Assembly: GCA_016794525.1 (NCBI GenBank)
Contig: JAEUJY010000040.1
Location: forward strand, 84,456 to 148,455
Direction: 5' to 3'
Length of the DNA stretch: 64,000 nucleotides
Origin: Myxococcales bacterium
GTDB taxonomy: Bacteria; Myxococcota_A; Polyangia; Haliangiales; Haliangiaceae
Part shown: in pieces, positions 18,801 to 26,536 of the stretch
How the letters are laid out: each line of letters opens with the position of its first letter
How positions within the stretch are numbered: the first letter of the stretch is position 1
Translations under genes and position numbers: made by a program
Notes under the pieces: generated by a model
What the model saw: only the letters and a program-made list of their open reading frames with translations
Told to the model about the DNA's origin: nothing
The model's database searches: none

Positions 18801-20238
18801 CGGTCGCGCGATCCCAGTCGAGCCGCGGCCGCACCTCGGCCAGCTCCTCGATCGCGAACGCGCCGCACAGCATGTCGAGCGTGCGATCGAAGCTGTCGCG
18901 CGGCAGCTCGGCGAAGCACGCGGCGCGGGTCACCGCGGCGTAGAGCGCGTCGACGTGCCAGGCGTCGACCGCGCACATCGCGACCAGCTGCTGGGCCAGC
19001 ACGTCGAGCGGGTTGCGCAGGTAGCGGCTGGCCTCGACCGCGCCCTGCCGCATCGCCTGGGCCAGCGCCGCGCACGCCAGCACGTCGCCCTTGTGCTTGG
19101 ACACCAGCACGCCGGCCGACGCCGCGCCGACCTGGTGACCGGCGCGGCCGACCCGCTGCAGGCCGCTGGCCACCGACGGCGGCGGCTCGACCTGGACGAC
19201 CAGATCGATCGCGCCCATGTCGATGCCGAGCTCGAGCGAGCTGGTCGCGACCAGGCCGCGCAGCGCGCCGCGCTTGAGCGCGTCCTCGATCGCCGCGCGC
19301 TGATCCTTGGCCACCGAGCCGTGGTGGGCGTGGACCAGCACCTCGCCGGCCAGCTCGTTCATCGCGCCGGCGGTGCGCTCGGCCAGCCGCCGCGAGTTGA
19401 CGAACACCAGCGTGCTGGTGTGCGCGCGCACCAGTTCGACCAGCCGCGGGAACACCCGATCCCAGTTCGACGCCGCGGGCCCGGCCGGCGCGCCGGCGGC
19501 GCTCGGGGCCCCCGGCGCGAACGGCATCTCGATCGTCAGCTCGAGCCGCTTGGGCCCGGCGGCGTCGACGATCGTCACCGGCCGCGCGCCGGCCAGGAAC
19601 CGCGCGACCTCGGCCAGCGGCCGCTGCGTCGCCGACAGCCCGACCCGCTGCAGCGGCCGCCCGGTCAGGAGCTCGAGCCGCTCGAGCGACAGCGCCAGGT
19701 GCGCGCCGCGCTCGTTGCCGACCAGCGCGTGGATCTCGTCGACGATGACCACCTCGACCGTGCGCAGCGCGGCGCGGGCGGCGCTGGTCAGCATCAGGTA
19801 CAGCGACTCGGGCGTCGTGATCAGCACGTCGGCGTCGCCGCGGGCGATCGCGCGCCGATCGCGGGCGCTGGTGTCGCCGCTGCGCACCGCGACGGTCACC
19901 GGCGCCGCGGCGGTCCCGCTGGCCTCGGCGGCGGCGCGGATGCCGGCCAGCGGCGCCATCAGGTTGCGCTCGACGTCGACCGCCAGCGCCTTGATCGGCG
20001 AGACGTAGACCACCCGCGTGCCGCGTGCGCCGTCGGCCCGCGGCGCGAACAGCAGCCGATCGAGCGCGGCCAGGAACGCCGCCAGGGTCTTGCCGCTGCC
20101 GGTCGGTGCGACCAGCAGCACGTGCTCGCCGCGCGCGATCGCCGGCCACGCCTGCACCTGCGGCGCGGTCGGCGCCGGGAACGTCGCCGCGAACCACGCC
20201 GCGGTCGGCGGCGCGAACGGAGCGAGCGCGGCGGTCAC
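15886..20238 (-). CDS. lhr: Lhr-family DEAD/DEAH ATP-dependent helicase
   Basis: The protein has 1450 residues from a GTG start, close to the length of full Lhr proteins. RecA-like domain 1 carries Walker A APTGSGKT (44-51), the Lhr-typical VYVSPIKALAVDVERNL, and DEIH at 167-170. RecA domain 2 follows with VFVNSRRLAER and the motif VI-like QRVGRAGHQ. The remaining roughly 1000 residues match the Lhr winged-helix/core and long C-terminal extension in extent. Lhr proteins are superfamily 2 3'-5' helicases that act on RNA:DNA hybrids and in DNA repair. No metallophosphoesterase or ligase partner is adjacent. It ends 19 bp from the membrane kinase gene and is on the same strand. Confidence 0.9.
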   Translation of the reverse strand: MTAALAPFAPPTAAWFAATFPAPTAPQVQAWPAIARGEHVLLVAPTGSGKTLAAFLAALDRLLFAPRADGARGTRVVYVSPIKALAVDVERNLMAPLAGIRAAAEASGTAAAPVTVAVRSGDTSARDRRAIARGDADVLITTPESLYLMLTSAARAALRTVEVVIVDEIHALVGNERGAHLALSLERLELLTGRPLQRVGLSATQRPLAEVARFLAGARPVTIVDAAGPKRLELTIEMPFAPGAPSAAGAPAGPAASNWDRVFPRLVELVRAHTSTLVFVNSRRLAERTAGAMNELAGEVLVHAHHGSVAKDQRAAIEDALKRGALRGLVATSSLELGIDMGAIDLVVQVEPPPSVASGLQRVGRAGHQVGAASAGVLVSKHKGDVLACAALAQAMRQGAVEASRYLRNPLDVLAQQLVAMCAVDAWHVDALYAAVTRAACFAELPRDSFDRTLDMLCGAFAIEELAEVRPRLDWDRATGQLRARDGAHRVAIASGGTIADRGLYGVYVNGATGPGARVGELDEEMVFESKVGDRFVLGASTWRIDDITHDRVLVSPAPGEPGRMPFWRGESAMRAFELGQRMGALARELAAVPAAAAHDRLVGELALAPAAAEVLVSELAEQARVSAVPTDRTVVVEVSRDDLGDLRVCVLAPFGARVMAPWALLAQHAARAALGFEVELLWTNDGFVVRLPDGSGLDGGDGWLFPPAATVVDELTGLCGQTSMFAARFREAAGRALLLPRRRPGQRTPLWHVRKKAQDLLRGAQRVPDFPIVLEAYRKVLTDVLDVAALREVLAGIADGTIAVERRLVDAPSPAASAVLFGYVASFMYEGDAPPLERRAAALAIDPARLRELIGDVPWRELIDPEVLAELEATLARADDAPATADGWHDRLRYLGDVARGAPEVEALIAAGRALAIGAQTDRAIPVEYAGRYREAIGAAVPAGLPAAFLDAGPDPRRDLIARLARTRGPFGLADLAARWGDVAAAALAPTLAALVATGELVAGEFRPGGHGAEWIAADHLRTLRSRSLARVRRQIAPVPAAAYVRFLHAWHGVVHRRRGLDAVLDAVEKLQGLPVLASALEDELLPARVADYSPADLDTLAAAGEVVWRGVAPVGDKDGRIVLALADHAERFADPDAYAAARAEAGELDQRILALLAARGALFFTEIRAAIPMFPGDLVRALWQLTWRGLVANDSFRPLRELGHDQPVAARRGGRGRAAAAAFRSRRAQPTAAEGRWSLVPPPRLDAAARAHALLQQWLTRYGVVTRDSATAEGGFGAAYPVLRALDEAGQLVRGHFVADLAALQFATAGAVELLRSHARPRQPPPVVTLGAADCANPFGAVLPWPAVIGDARPRRVVGATVITVDGHPAAWLPPDLEAIATWRADAATAEAIARVVRDARAAGEPAMIRTIDGARATDHPLAAALIAAGLAARDGALVPARDRWPQP

Positions 20239-20324
20239 CGCGCAGGTATGCCACAGCCGCGCCGCGCCGCCGAGCCGGCGACGCCCGCCCGGCCAGGCGC
20301 GACCACCGCGCGATCACCGCGCGA

Positions 20325-21089
20325 TCACGGCGCGGCCGGCGCCGGCGCCACGTAGCCGACGGTGATCGCCTTGGTCCACGCCGAGCGGCGGCCGTTGGCG
20401 TCGATCCACGCGAAGCGCAGCCGGGTGCCGGCCAGCACCGGGCTGGGCGCGCCGCTGCAGCCCTTGCCGCCGTACGTGTCGCGGACGAGGCGGCGGCCGC
20501 TGCCCGGCGCGGGCGGCTCCAGCGAGAACCACGCGACGTGGCCGTCGACCAGCTCGGCGACCAGCAGGGTGGCGCGGGTCGGGGCGGCGGCGCCGAGGTC
20601 GAGCTCGAGGTGCGACGGCACGACGCCGTAGGGCACCGCGCGGGCGTCGCTCTTCGCGGTCGAGGTCAGCTTCTTGACGCGCGGCGCCGGCAGCGGGCTC
20701 GCGCCGCCGGGGATCTGGTGCAGCGTGGCGACGACGCTGCCGTCGGCGCCGACCACCTCGAGGTCGCGCTCGACCTTGCTCGGGAAGCGCCAGCGCTGCA
20801 GGCCGTCGGCGAGGTACTCGATCGCCGGCGTCAGGGCCGCGCCGCCCTTGACCCGCACGCTCAGCTCGCCCGTGCCGCCCGGGGCCGCGTCGTCCTCGGG
20901 CGGCCCGCCGCGGTAGTAGTCGGCGGTCAGCTCCAGCCGCACCAGCACGGCGCCGTCGCTCGGGATCGTGGTCGTCGGGGCGGTGACCAGCGTCAGCTGT
21001 TGCCGCATCGGCGGCGGCTGCGGGCAGGCCCACGCGGCCGTCCCTGTGGCGAGCATCACGGTCAAGCTAGCGAGCAGCGGCGCCTTCAT
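20325..21089 (-). CDS. Secreted hypothetical protein with signal peptide
   Basis: The protein has 254 residues from the ATG at 21089. A further ATG at 21125 would add 12 polar residues before the signal peptide (MKAPLLASLTVMLATGTAAW). The mature part begins ACPQPPPM and looks beta-rich, with alternating hydrophobic segments such as AVLVRLELTADYY and TLLVAELVDGHVAWFSL. It has two cysteines besides the mature N-terminal one. I do not recognise a family. It is exported, probably periplasmic or outer-membrane associated. A single gene seems likely, since the next gene downstream (lhr) has its own start 86 bp further on. Confidence 0.75.
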   Translation of the reverse strand: MKAPLLASLTVMLATGTAAWACPQPPPMRQQLTLVTAPTTTIPSDGAVLVRLELTADYYRGGPPEDDAAPGGTGELSVRVKGGAALTPAIEYLADGLQRWRFPSKVERDLEVVGADGSVVATLHQIPGGASPLPAPRVKKLTSTAKSDARAVPYGVVPSHLELDLGAAAPTRATLLVAELVDGHVAWFSLEPPAPGSGRRLVRDTYGGKGCSGAPSPVLAGTRLRFAWIDANGRRSAWTKAITVGYVAPAPAAP

Positions 21090-21130
21090 CGGACTACCTA
21101 CGCGCCAGCCCCGCGATCGATTCATCGCGA

Positions 21131-21751
21131 TCACGGCGTGAACGTCGCGGTCAGGGTGGCCATCGCGGTGTCGTGGGCGGTGATGATGGCCAGCGCCTGG
21201 GCGCGGGTGTTGCTCAGGGTCAGGGTGGGCAGCGGGTTGGCGTCGACCGCGTACAACGCGAACTCGTAGGTGTGGGTCGTGCTGGGGCACGGGCCGAGGT
21301 AGCCGCGGGTCTGGTTGTCGTAGGCCAGCGGCTGCTTCGCCCCGGGCACGTCGGGCGGCTCGGCGACCTTGTCGACGTCCTCGGGCAGGTCGGTGCGGGT
21401 GCCGGGGATGTCCCAGATGACCGCGTGGATCAGGTTGTTCGTGCGATCGGTCAGCACCAGCGCGTAGCCGGGGGCGCTCGGCCCGCCGGTCCACGCCAGC
21501 GGCGGCGACACGTTGGCGCCGCGGCAGCTGTACTTGACCGGGATCGTGCCGCCGGCGGTGATCGCGGTCGAGGTCAGCGCCAGCGCGGCCGGCGGCGCGT
21601 CGATCGTTGGGGCGTCGATCGCCGGGGCGTCGATCGGCAGGGCGGCGTCGTGGTCGGCGTCGACGTCGGCGGGCGCGTCGATCGGAGCGGCGGTGTCGTC
21701 GCCGCCGCACGCGGCGACGAGCACGAGGGCGAGGGCAGGGCGCAGGCGCAT
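21131..21751 (-). CDS. YbhB/YbcL-type PEBP-family lipoprotein
   Basis: The protein has 206 residues. MRLRPALALVLVAAC gives a lipobox with Cys15, so it is a lipoprotein. A linker of IDAP repeats (about residues 22-55) precedes a phosphatidylethanolamine-binding/Raf-kinase-inhibitor-like domain with IPVKYSCRG, SPPLAW, HAVIWDIPG and YLGPCPSTTHTYEFALYA, the hallmarks of bacterial YbhB proteins. Ligand and physiological role of bacterial members are poorly defined. The Asp/Ala/Pro linker is typical of myxobacterial surface lipoproteins. It is encoded by a short DNA repeat (about 21590-21640) that could vary in number. Confidence 0.85.
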   Translation of the reverse strand: MRLRPALALVLVAACGGDDTAAPIDAPADVDADHDAALPIDAPAIDAPTIDAPPAALALTSTAITAGGTIPVKYSCRGANVSPPLAWTGGPSAPGYALVLTDRTNNLIHAVIWDIPGTRTDLPEDVDKVAEPPDVPGAKQPLAYDNQTRGYLGPCPSTTHTYEFALYAVDANPLPTLTLSNTRAQALAIITAHDTAMATLTATFTP

Positions 21752-21799
21752 CGGCCGATGCTCGCGGCCGCGGCGCCCGCGGTCAAGCCGCGATCGCGA

Positions 21800-21805
21800 T
21801 ACCAT
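21800..21805 (+). promoter_or_regulatory. Putative -10 hexamer TACCAT
   Basis: TACCAT lies 6 nt before the ATG at 21812 in a 60-bp divergent gap. There is no Shine-Dalgarno sequence, so a leaderless transcript is likely if this hexamer is used. Confidence 0.35.
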
Positions 21806-21811
21806 CGGGCC

Positions 21812-22240
21812 ATGGCCGACGCCGCCCCGCGCTCGGGTTCGCCGTGGTTCTGGCGCGGGGCCGCCGTGGCGTTCGCGGCGCTCGTCGCGTTCGCGTTCTA
21901 CAGCGAGTGCCGCCAGGGGCAGACCCAGCGGGCCGACGCCGAGCGCGCGATGGCGTGCGCGATCGGGCCGCGCCCGGTGGCGCTCGATCAGCTCGCGGCG
22001 CGGTACCACCGCCTGCACGAGCTGGCCCGCGCGCGCGACAAGCGCCACCCGCAGATCTGCCGCAACACGTTCTTGAACGCGGCGCGCTACCACGGCAACG
22101 CCTCGAGCGAGGCCTTGCAGTTCGCGCTCGAGCGCGTGCCGCCGCTGTTGGCGGCCGACGACGCGACCCTCGACGAGGCCGCGCTGCTCGACGCGCTGAC
22201 CGCGGTGGCGCGCCAGCTCGCCTACGATCAGCCGCGCTGA
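21812..22240 (+). CDS. Small single-pass membrane protein, unknown function
   Basis: The protein has 142 residues. A short N-terminal tail precedes one membrane helix (FWRGAAVAFAALVAFAFY, about 12-30). A helical soluble domain of about 110 residues follows, with cysteines in YSECRQ, MACAIG and QICRNTF. This layout suggests a periplasmic domain anchored by an uncleaved signal. No family is recognised. The 3' end overlaps the convergent glycosyltransferase gene by 13 bp. Confidence 0.65.
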   Translation: MADAAPRSGSPWFWRGAAVAFAALVAFAFYSECRQGQTQRADAERAMACAIGPRPVALDQLAARYHRLHELARARDKRHPQICRNTFLNAARYHGNASSEALQFALERVPPLLAADDATLDEAALLDALTAVARQLAYDQPR

Positions 22241-23400
22241 GCCACCGCCGCGCGCAGCACGTCGGCCAGCGCCGCCGCGCTCGCGTCCCAGCCGCCGCGG
22301 GCGCCGCGGGCGGCCACCGCCACCGGGTCGTACGGCTGGGTCAGCGCGCGCGCCAGCGCCGCCGCCAGCGCGGCGGGCTGCTTGGCCGGCACCAGCTCGC
22401 CGAGCAGCGGCGCGTCGATCAGATCGGGCACGCCGCCGACCGCGGTCGCGACGACGCGGCGGCCGCTGGCCAGCGCCTCGAGGACGACGTTGGGCGTGCC
22501 CTCGGCCCAGCTGGCGAGCGTGAGCACGTCGCACGCGGCCAGGTAGTCGGGGATCTTCGGCAGCGGCTGCGGGCCGGCGGCGACGATGCGCGGATCGCGC
22601 GCGGCCGCGGCCTCGACCGCCGCGCGCTCGTCGCCCCCGCCGACGATCACCAGCCGCGCCTGCGGGTCGGCGACCTGCGCGAACGCCGCCAGCAGGTCGA
22701 GCACGCCCTTGCTCGCCTTCAGGTTGCCGACGTAGAGCGCGAGCTTGGCGTCGAGCGGCAGGCCCAGCGCGCGCCGCGCCGCCGCCCGATCACGCGGGTG
22801 GAACAGCTCGGCGTCGACGCCGTTGCGCACCAGCGCGATGCGCGCGCGATCGACGCCCAGCGCGGCCACCTCGTCGGCCAGCGCCTGGCTGACCGCGACC
22901 ACCCGCGCCGCCTGGGGCAGCGCCCACGCCAGCTGGCGGCGCGGCCCGGGCAGCTTGGCGTTCTGGTTGATGTCGGAGCCGTGCAGCTTGACCACCGCCG
23001 GCACGCCGAGGAGCCGCGCCGCCAGCACGCCGGCGAAGCCGTCGGGGTACGCCCACGACGCCAGCACCACGTCGACCTTGCCGCGGTAGCGCAGCAGGTG
23101 CGGCGCGAGCGACGCCAGGTACAGCGGGCCCCAGGTGCCGTGGCCCAGCCGGGGCACGAACAGCGTGCGCGGGTGACGGACCGGCAGGCCGGCGATCGTG
23201 TCGCGCGCCGGCACCGCGGCCAGCCGCCCCGCGCTCGACCACCGCGCCAGCAGCCGCGCGCCGGGGTAGCTCGGGATCGTCGCCAGCACGTCGACGATCT
23301 CGACGTGCCGCGCCAGCGCCGCGAACTGCTGCCGGTTGAACGGCGCCGACAGCGGCTCGGCCGCGTTCGGAAAGATCTTGGTGACGATCAGGACCCGCAT
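22228..23400 (-). CDS. Glycosyltransferase family 4 (GT-B fold)
   Basis: The protein has 390 residues from the ATG at 23400; a TTG three codons upstream is less likely. The N-terminal Rossmann domain starts MRVLIVTKIFPN and contains VVKLHGSDINQ and ARVVAVSQALADEV. The C-terminal domain has LYVGNLKASKGVLDLL and the EX7E-like segment EGTPNVVLEALASGRRVVATAVGGVPDLI, all typical of GT4 retaining transferases. It should transfer a sugar to a surface polysaccharide or lipid in the cytoplasm. Possible partners are the sugar transferase at 24499 and the GT2 at 32970, but there is no shared operon. It overlaps the convergent small membrane protein gene by 13 bp. Confidence 0.9.
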   Translation of the reverse strand: MRVLIVTKIFPNAAEPLSAPFNRQQFAALARHVEIVDVLATIPSYPGARLLARWSSAGRLAAVPARDTIAGLPVRHPRTLFVPRLGHGTWGPLYLASLAPHLLRYRGKVDVVLASWAYPDGFAGVLAARLLGVPAVVKLHGSDINQNAKLPGPRRQLAWALPQAARVVAVSQALADEVAALGVDRARIALVRNGVDAELFHPRDRAAARRALGLPLDAKLALYVGNLKASKGVLDLLAAFAQVADPQARLVIVGGGDERAAVEAAAARDPRIVAAGPQPLPKIPDYLAACDVLTLASWAEGTPNVVLEALASGRRVVATAVGGVPDLIDAPLLGELVPAKQPAALAAALARALTQPYDPVAVAARGARGGWDASAAALADVLRAAVAQRG

Positions 23401-23473
23401 GTCGCCCAAAAATCGTGTCGTGGATCCCAGGGTGCTCGCGGGTTCGAGTGGGGTCTCACGCGGCGACGCTCTG

Positions 23474-23585
23474 GGCCATTTCGGGTGGGGGCCCCGGACG
23501 GTCGGGACCAGGATCAGGGCCGTTTCGGGTGGGGGCCCCGGACGGTCGGGACCAGGATCAGGGCCGTTTTGGGTGGGGGCCCCGG
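23474..23585. repeat. 44-bp tandem repeat, about 2.5 copies
   Basis: Units run 23474-23517 and 23518-23561, and a third partial unit runs from 23562 to about 23585. Unit 2 differs from unit 1 at one position near its start. Each unit contains GGGTGGGGGCCCCGG. The third copy runs directly into a GC hairpin and then the TTTgcgAAA hairpin at 23598-23620. Together they match, in reverse orientation, the element at the right end of the window. The array is contiguous with no spacers, so it is not a CRISPR. Confidence 0.85.
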
Positions 23586-23597
23586 CGAATGCCGGGG

Positions 23598-23620
23598 GAG
23601 GGTCTTTGCGAAAGACCCTC
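23598..23620 (-). terminator. Terminator-like hairpin after the STAS gene
   Basis: A perfect 10-bp stem (23598-23607 with 23611-23620) closes on a 3-nt loop, starting 2 nt after the TAA of the STAS gene on the minus strand. A second 7-bp GC stem with a 4-nt loop follows. There is no T tract. Core sequence and layout match the hairpins at 63841-63892. Confidence 0.6.
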
Positions 23621-23622
23621 TC

Positions 23623-23928
23623 TTACAACAGGAACACCTTGTCCATGCGCAGCAGCTTGAAGATCGCGAGGGGCTGATCGCGGGCGCCGGTGACCTGCAC
23701 CTGACCGCCGACCGCGCGCACCCGCTTGTACAGCGCGACCAGCGCGGCGACGCCCGAGCTGTCGATCAGATCGAGGCCGCTGAGATCGACGACCACCTTG
23801 GGGCGGCGCTCCTCGACGATCTGCTCGATCGTCGAGGCGAGCCCCGGCGCGGTCAGCACGTCGAGCGTGCCGGCGATGCGCAGGTTGGTGGTGTCGCCTT
23901 GGTCAGCGCGGGCGAAGTCGATGGGCAC
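23623..23928 (-). CDS. STAS-domain anti-sigma factor antagonist
   Basis: The protein has 101 residues and is a single SpoIIAA/RsbV-like domain. The phosphorylation signature DSSG is at 56-59 within VVVDLSGLDLIDSSGVAAL. Family members are phosphorylated on a serine here by a cognate anti-sigma kinase and bind it when dephosphorylated. The kinase-like gene is directly upstream on the same strand with a 9-bp gap, so the pair forms a partner-switching operon. No sigma factor or PP2C phosphatase gene is adjacent, so the downstream target is elsewhere or is not a sigma factor. Confidence 0.88.
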   Translation of the reverse strand: MPIDFARADQGDTTNLRIAGTLDVLTAPGLASTIEQIVEERRPKVVVDLSGLDLIDSSGVAALVALYKRVRAVGGQVQVTGARDQPLAIFKLLRMDKVFLL

Positions 23929-23937
23929 AGGTTCCTC

Positions 23938-24420
23938 TCACGCAGTACGGGTTGCTACCACCGGCGGATCGACCGCGGCGACGCGGCGCTTGCTCAGCCG
24001 CCACAGGTTGGGCGGCCCGGGTTCGTAGTCGACGACGTCGAGCATCGCCCGGGCGATGTGCAGGCCCATCCCGCCCTCGGGCAGGGCGTCGAGATCGGGG
24101 CTGCGCACGCTCTCGGGATCGAAGCGGCGACCGGGGTCGGTCATCTCGACGGTGATGCCGTCGGGGGTGGCGGCGATGGCCAGCTCGATCTGCGGATCGA
24201 CCAGGCCGGCGCACGCGTGCAGCGCGACGTTGTTGTAGATCTCGGCGAACGCCGACACCACCGCGACGTCGAACGGGTCGCGGACGTCGTAGCCCGCGGC
24301 GAGGTCGTCGCCCGAGCGCTCGCCGCGCACCAGGCGGCAAGCCTCGGCGACCAGGCGCACCGCCAGCGCGCGGTGGCGCAGCGAGCACGGTGCGGTCATC
24401 CGGATCGTCCGGGGGTCCAT
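23938..24420 (-). CDS. RsbW/SpoIIAB-like serine kinase (HATPase), anti-sigma factor type
   Basis: The protein has 160 residues from the ATG at 24420, with an alternative ATG at 24435. The GHKL ATPase fold shows an N-box-like segment AEIYNNVALHA (Asn63/Asn64), a G1-like MTDPGRRFDP and a G2-like EGGMGLHIARAMLD near 116-128. No dimerisation histidine domain is present, as expected for RsbW-type kinases, which phosphorylate a STAS partner and sequester a sigma factor. The STAS gene follows 9 bp downstream. The TATGGT hexamer 10 nt upstream supports the chosen start. Confidence 0.85.
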   Translation of the reverse strand: MDPRTIRMTAPCSLRHRALAVRLVAEACRLVRGERSGDDLAAGYDVRDPFDVAVVSAFAEIYNNVALHACAGLVDPQIELAIAATPDGITVEMTDPGRRFDPESVRSPDLDALPEGGMGLHIARAMLDVVDYEPGPPNLWRLSKRRVAAVDPPVVATRTA

Positions 24421-24430
24421 CGAGGTCCCC

Positions 24431-24436
24431 ACCATA
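24431..24436 (-). promoter_or_regulatory. Putative -10 hexamer TATGGT, partner-switch operon
   Basis: TATGGT lies 10 nt before the ATG at 24420 on the minus strand, within the 78-bp divergent gap to the sugar transferase gene. Confidence 0.3.
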
Positions 24437-24485
24437 CCAGATCGTGCCGCGCGTTGGGCGCTCCCGGTGCGAAGCGTTCGCATGG

Positions 24486-24491
24486 TACCGT
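24486..24491 (+). promoter_or_regulatory. Putative -10 hexamer TACCGT
   Basis: TACCGT lies 7 nt before the ATG at 24499. No Shine-Dalgarno sequence lies between them. Confidence 0.3.
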
Positions 24492-24498
24492 GCCGTCG

Positions 24499-25230
24499 AT
24501 GCACCGCAGTGTCCGCCTGGTGAAACGCGCGATCGACGTCGTGGGCGCGATGGCCGGCCTGGCCTTGACCGCGCCGCTGATGCCGGTGATCGCCGCCGCC
24601 ATCTACATCGACTCGCCGGGGCCGGTGCTGTTCCGGCAGCGGCGCGCCGGCGGGTTGCGCGACGTGAAGTACGAGGGCGGGGTCAAGCGCTTCCGCTTCC
24701 ACGAGTTCGAGATGCACAAGTTCCGGACGATGCGGCCGGACGCCGAGCGGTTCACCGGCGCGGTGATCGCCGGCAAGGACGATCCGCGCATCACCCGGGT
24801 CGGCAAGTTCCTGCGCAAGTCGCGGCTCGACGAGCTGCCGCAGTTCTGGGACGTCTTGCGCGGCGAGATGAGCCTGGTCGGCCCGCGCCCGGAGCGCCCC
24901 GAGCTGATCGAGAACCTGGCCTACGCGATCCCGTTCTTCGAGGAGCGCATGCGCGACGTCAAGCCCGGCATCACCGGCCTGGCCCAGGTCTCGCTCGGCT
25001 ACACCGGCGAGGTGCCCGAGGGCAGCGACATCGCCAAGCTGGCCTCGACGCTGCAGAACCCCTACGACCTCGACGAGACCAAGGGCGCGCTCGCCGACGA
25101 CATGCGGATCAAGCTGCTCTACGATCTCGCGTACACCGCGTCGCTCGAGGACCTGAAGACGTACCTCGCGACCGAGCTGCGGGTGATCGCCAAGACCCCG
25201 ATCGTGATGATCAAGGCGGCGGGGCGATAG
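24499..25230 (+). CDS. Bacterial sugar transferase (undecaprenyl-phosphate sugar phosphotransferase)
   Basis: The protein has 243 residues. A single hydrophobic re-entrant/TM segment (AMAGLALTAPLMPVIAAAI) is followed by the PssY/WcaJ-type catalytic domain: DSPGPVLFRQRRAG, EMHKFRTMRPDAE, SRLDELPQFWDVLRGEMSL, VGPRPERPE and VKPGITGLAQVSLGY. The enzyme loads the first sugar-1-phosphate onto undecaprenyl phosphate at the inner membrane to start O-antigen, capsule or exopolysaccharide units. It lacks the four-helix domain of WcaJ and is the short PglC-like form. It stands alone between regulators. The GT4 at 22228 and GT2 at 32970 are possible later-acting enzymes. Confidence 0.93.
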   Translation: MHRSVRLVKRAIDVVGAMAGLALTAPLMPVIAAAIYIDSPGPVLFRQRRAGGLRDVKYEGGVKRFRFHEFEMHKFRTMRPDAERFTGAVIAGKDDPRITRVGKFLRKSRLDELPQFWDVLRGEMSLVGPRPERPELIENLAYAIPFFEERMRDVKPGITGLAQVSLGYTGEVPEGSDIAKLASTLQNPYDLDETKGALADDMRIKLLYDLAYTASLEDLKTYLATELRVIAKTPIVMIKAAGR

Positions 25231-25243
25231 CGCCGTCGCCGCG

Positions 25244-26524
25244 CTACTCGGTCGGCGGGCGGAGGATCAGCACCGGGCGGCGGCACGCGCGCAGGAGCTT
25301 GTCGGCCACCGAGCCGAGCAGCGCGCGGGTGATGCCGCCGCGGGCGCGCGACGCGATGACGATGACGTCGGCGCCGAGGCGCTCGGCGGCCTCGCCGATG
25401 GTCTGCGCGGGGTCGTCGCCGGTGATGACGTGGGCGCGCACGGTGACGCCGGTCTGGCCCGGCGGCACCAGGGCCAGCAGCTTGGCCTCGGCGTCGGCCG
25501 GCGCCTTGCCCTCGTGATCCTCGTCGCGGACGTGGACCAGGTGGACCTCGCCCTTGCCGCCGATCACGGTGAACGCGTAGGGGACGGCGTGGTTGCCGAA
25601 CTCCGAGAGGTCGGTCGCGACCACCGCGGTCTTCCACCGCGGGATCGCGGCCACCGACGCGTGGGCGGCGGCCGGGACGCACCACACCGACTGCTTGGCG
25701 TCGTGGACCAGCACCGACGACACCGACGACAGCCGGCCGATGCCGCCCTTCTGCTTGGTGCCGACCACGATCAGATCGACGCCGGCGGCGTCGGCGATCT
25801 CGAGCAGGTGATCGCCGATGCGGCCGAGCCCGGCGCGGAACCGGAACTCGACCTGGCCGGTGCCGGGCAGCTCGCCCAGCCGGCGCTCGAGATCGCGGCG
25901 CAGGAACCGCTCGAGCGTGGGATCGGCGTCGACCATCGACTGCGCGCGCAGCCCGTAGCGGCGGGCGGTCTCGTCAGCGTAGTAGACGTGGCCGGCGACG
26001 ACGTCGACCGGCCCCAGCGCGCGCAGCTGGTGGAGCTGGGCGATCGCCGGATCGCAGCTGGCCGACTCGTCGAGGCCGATCATCACGCGCAGCGGGCGCT
26101 GGCCGGCGGCCCACTCGGTGAGCGGCCGGGCGTCGCGGACGATCAGCACCGGGATCGTCGTCGAGTGCACGACGCCGCCCGAGATCCCGCCCAGCGACAT
26201 CAGCGAGCGATCGCCGTGGCCGCGCGACGACACCACCAGCAGGTCGCCGCCCTCGGTCTCGGTGGTCGCGACCAGCGACTCGACCGCCGGGCCGGCCACC
26301 ATCTCGATGCGCGCCGCCGGCACGCGGTCGGTCGACGCCGCGGCGATGCACCCGGCGAGGTGATCGCGAGCCGCGGCGGCGTCCTCGCCGTGATCGCCGG
26401 CGTCGGTGGCGAGCACGTGGGTGATCACCAGCTCGCGATCGTGGCGCAGCCGCGCCAGCGCGAACGCGGCGTTGACCGCCTGGTTGGCGTTGTCCGACAG
26501 GTCGGTACCGCACACGATGGTCAT
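25244..26524 (-). CDS. Universal stress protein with three tandem USP domains
   Basis: The protein has 426 residues, made of three UspA-like domains at about 1-130, 144-285 and 290-426; single or double domains are usual. Each begins with a beta strand and the typical DxS segment (VCGTDLSDNA, VMIGLDESAS, VVATDLSEFG). The third has the full ATP-binding signature ASRARGGITRALLGSVADKLL. The first has SSRGHGDRSL and the second GTKQKGGIGRLSS, both close variants. It is likely a nucleotide-binding stress-response protein. The PilZ gene ends 12 bp upstream on the same strand, so they are probably co-transcribed. Confidence 0.88.
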   Translation of the reverse strand: MTIVCGTDLSDNANQAVNAAFALARLRHDRELVITHVLATDAGDHGEDAAAARDHLAGCIAAASTDRVPAARIEMVAGPAVESLVATTETEGGDLLVVSSRGHGDRSLMSLGGISGGVVHSTTIPVLIVRDARPLTEWAAGQRPLRVMIGLDESASCDPAIAQLHQLRALGPVDVVAGHVYYADETARRYGLRAQSMVDADPTLERFLRRDLERRLGELPGTGQVEFRFRAGLGRIGDHLLEIADAAGVDLIVVGTKQKGGIGRLSSVSSVLVHDAKQSVWCVPAAAHASVAAIPRWKTAVVATDLSEFGNHAVPYAFTVIGGKGEVHLVHVRDEDHEGKAPADAEAKLLALVPPGQTGVTVRAHVITGDDPAQTIGEAAERLGADVIVIASRARGGITRALLGSVADKLLRACRRPVLILRPPTE

Positions 26525-26536
26525 GGCCGCCGCATC

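Noticed and set aside
15779..20317. 1512-codon open frame on the minus strand overlapping lhr
   Set aside because: It is in another frame of the same strand and Arg/Ala-rich. The Lhr helicase motifs are in the other frame.
23474..23585. CRISPR array
   Set aside because: The units are contiguous 44-bp tandem copies without unique spacers, and no cas genes are present.
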